A stretch of 6,326 nt of DNA from Spirochaetales bacterium (GTDB taxonomy: Bacteria > Spirochaetota > Spirochaetia > DTKZ01), in assembly GCA_017998025.1 (NCBI GenBank), contig JAGODW010000094.1, positions 1 through 6,326 on the forward strand, read 5' to 3'. Under the pieces are notes generated by a model. That model was not told where the DNA came from. It was given only the letters and a program-made list of their open reading frames with translations, and made no database searches. Below, piece by piece: positions 5,264 through 6,326 of the stretch. How positions within the stretch are numbered: the stretch's first letter is position 1; every line of letters begins with the position of its first letter. The position numbers and the translations under genes are program-made.

Positions 5264-6326
5264 CGGAGACAAAAGGTAGAGTCATCGGCGTAAATGGGAA
5301 CATGGTTACCGTAAACTTTGATAAGACGGTAAAGATGAACGAGGTAGCCTATGTGGTCGTAGATGAAAAACGGTTAAAATCAGAAGTGATCCGTATTCGT
5401 GGGGACTTAGCCGATCTTCAAGTATTTGAGATCACCCGGGGAATAGGGATCAACGATCCGGTAGAGTTCACGGGAGAGCTCCTGTCTGTTCGGTTAGGCC
5501 CCGGTCTTCTCCAGCAGATCTATGATGGATTACAAAACCCGCTCCCTGAACTTGCGGAAAAATGTGGATTCTTCCTGGATCGAGGAGTATACATGGCTCC
5601 TCTGTCTGAAACAAAACAATGGCCTTTTACACCGGAGGTTAAGCCCGGCGCTGTGCTTCAACGAGGAGAATCACTCGGAACGGTACCCGAAGGTATTTTC
5701 AAGCACCGGATCATGGTCCCTTTTTCTTTCTGGGATACCTATACCGTAAAGTCTATTGTCCAGCCGGGGGATTATAAGATTACCGATACTATTGCGGAAC
5801 TGGAAGATTCCAGAGGGAATATTCATCCGGTAACGATGAGTTTTGAATGGCCGGTGAAACGTCCGATTACCGCGTATGTTGAACGACTAAAACCGGATCA
5901 GCCTATGGTAACCAAGATTAGAATGATAGATACGTTTATTCCAGTAGCTCGAGGAGGAACATACTGCATCCCCGGCCCGTTTGGAGCAGGAAAAACGGTA
6001 TTACAGCAGGTTACCAGCCGGAATGCAGAAGTAGATATCGTTATCATTGCTGCCTGTGGAGAACGGGCGGGAGAAGTGGTGGATACATTGAAGGAATTCC
6101 CCCTTTTAATTGACCCCCGTACCGGACGCACCCTGATGGAACGGACGGTTATTATCTGTAATACCAGTTCGATGCCGGTAGCTGCCCGGGAATCTTCTGT
6201 ATATACGGCCGTTACCATTGCTGAGTACTACCGCCAGATGGGGTTGAATGTCCTTCTACTGGCAGATTCAACCTCCCGATGGGCTCAGGCGATGCGGGAG
6301 ATGTCCGGTCGATTGGAAGAAATTCC
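5260..6326 (+). CDS. atpA: V-type ATP synthase/ATPase catalytic subunit A, 3'-truncated by the window end
   Basis: ATG 5260 has GGAG (5250-5253) six bases upstream and overlaps the previous stop as ATGA. There are 355 full codons visible out of roughly 580-600 expected, with no stop before the window end. Parts in order: N-terminal beta-barrel (from GRVIGVNGNMVTV, to about residue 80); the roughly 80-residue 'non-homologous' insertion that separates V/A-type A subunits from F1 beta (about 113-197); P-loop GPFGAGKT (residues 239-246, K245, bases 5974-5997); CGER with the likely catalytic glutamate E268; and Walker B LLLAD with D336, followed by STSRWAQAMRE. It hydrolyses or makes ATP at the A/B interface of the cytoplasmic A3B3 head. 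All catalytic residues within the visible part are intact. The missing part should include the rest of the nucleotide-binding domain and the helical C-terminal domain. Genes for B, D, I and K probably follow. Confidence 0.97.
   Translation, partial: MTETKGRVIGVNGNMVTVNFDKTVKMNEVAYVVVDEKRLKSEVIRIRGDLADLQVFEITRGIGINDPVEFTGELLSVRLGPGLLQQIYDGLQNPLPELAEKCGFFLDRGVYMAPLSETKQWPFTPEVKPGAVLQRGESLGTVPEGIFKHRIMVPFSFWDTYTVKSIVQPGDYKITDTIAELEDSRGNIHPVTMSFEWPVKRPITAYVERLKPDQPMVTKIRMIDTFIPVARGGTYCIPGPFGAGKTVLQQVTSRNAEVDIVIIAACGERAGEVVDTLKEFPLLIDPRTGRTLMERTVIICNTSSMPVAARESSVYTAVTIAEYYRQMGLNVLLLADSTSRWAQAMREMSGRLEEI

Noticed and set aside
5522..5749. 75-aa plus-strand reading frame within subunit A
   Set aside because: It is a shadow frame inside the strongly conserved subunit A coding sequence, which is itself continuous from 5260 to the window end.

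Overview
The window looks like chromosomal DNA from a spirochaete of the Treponema/Spirochaeta kind. The GC content is near half (not computed exactly). The main grounds are a V-type (archaeal-like) ATPase cluster in the order E - DUF2764 - A, a spirochaetal lipobox lipoprotein upstream, and protein sequences of that flavour. The same E-DUF2764-A order is also known in Chlamydiae and Bacteroidetes, so the phylum is an inference. All genes lie on the + strand, and I see no mobile element, CRISPR, tRNA or rRNA.

Region 1 (1-3062) holds the 3'-terminal part of rsgA, the circularly permuted GTPase for 30S subunit maturation. It overlaps by 8 nt the start of mutS2, a full-length MutS2/RqcU-type ATPase with a C-terminal Smr domain. 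Both genes have a ribosome-linked role in other bacteria and appear translationally coupled.

Region 2 (3063-3954) starts with a 48-nt spacer carrying interleaved inverted repeats that can form mutually exclusive hairpins. One of these covers the Shine-Dalgarno of the next gene. Two unassigned envelope proteins follow: a 60-aa single-pass membrane protein and a 209-aa lipoprotein.

Region 3 (3955-6326) starts with a 121-nt AT-rich spacer containing phased A/T tracts and a credible sigma70-type promoter. Then come V-ATPase subunit E (peripheral stalk), a DUF2764 protein with a TTG start, and the N-terminal 355 codons of the catalytic subunit A, cut by the window end. The three genes are tightly packed (3-nt gap, then a 4-nt ATGA overlap), so they are almost certainly one operon continuing into B, D, I and K outside the window.

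Most of the window is ordinary housekeeping DNA. The points most worth a second look are: DUF2764 occupying the position where subunits C and F sit in Thermus/archaeal operons; the possible RNA switch or operator at 3064-3104; and the two uncharacterised envelope proteins just ahead of the ATPase.
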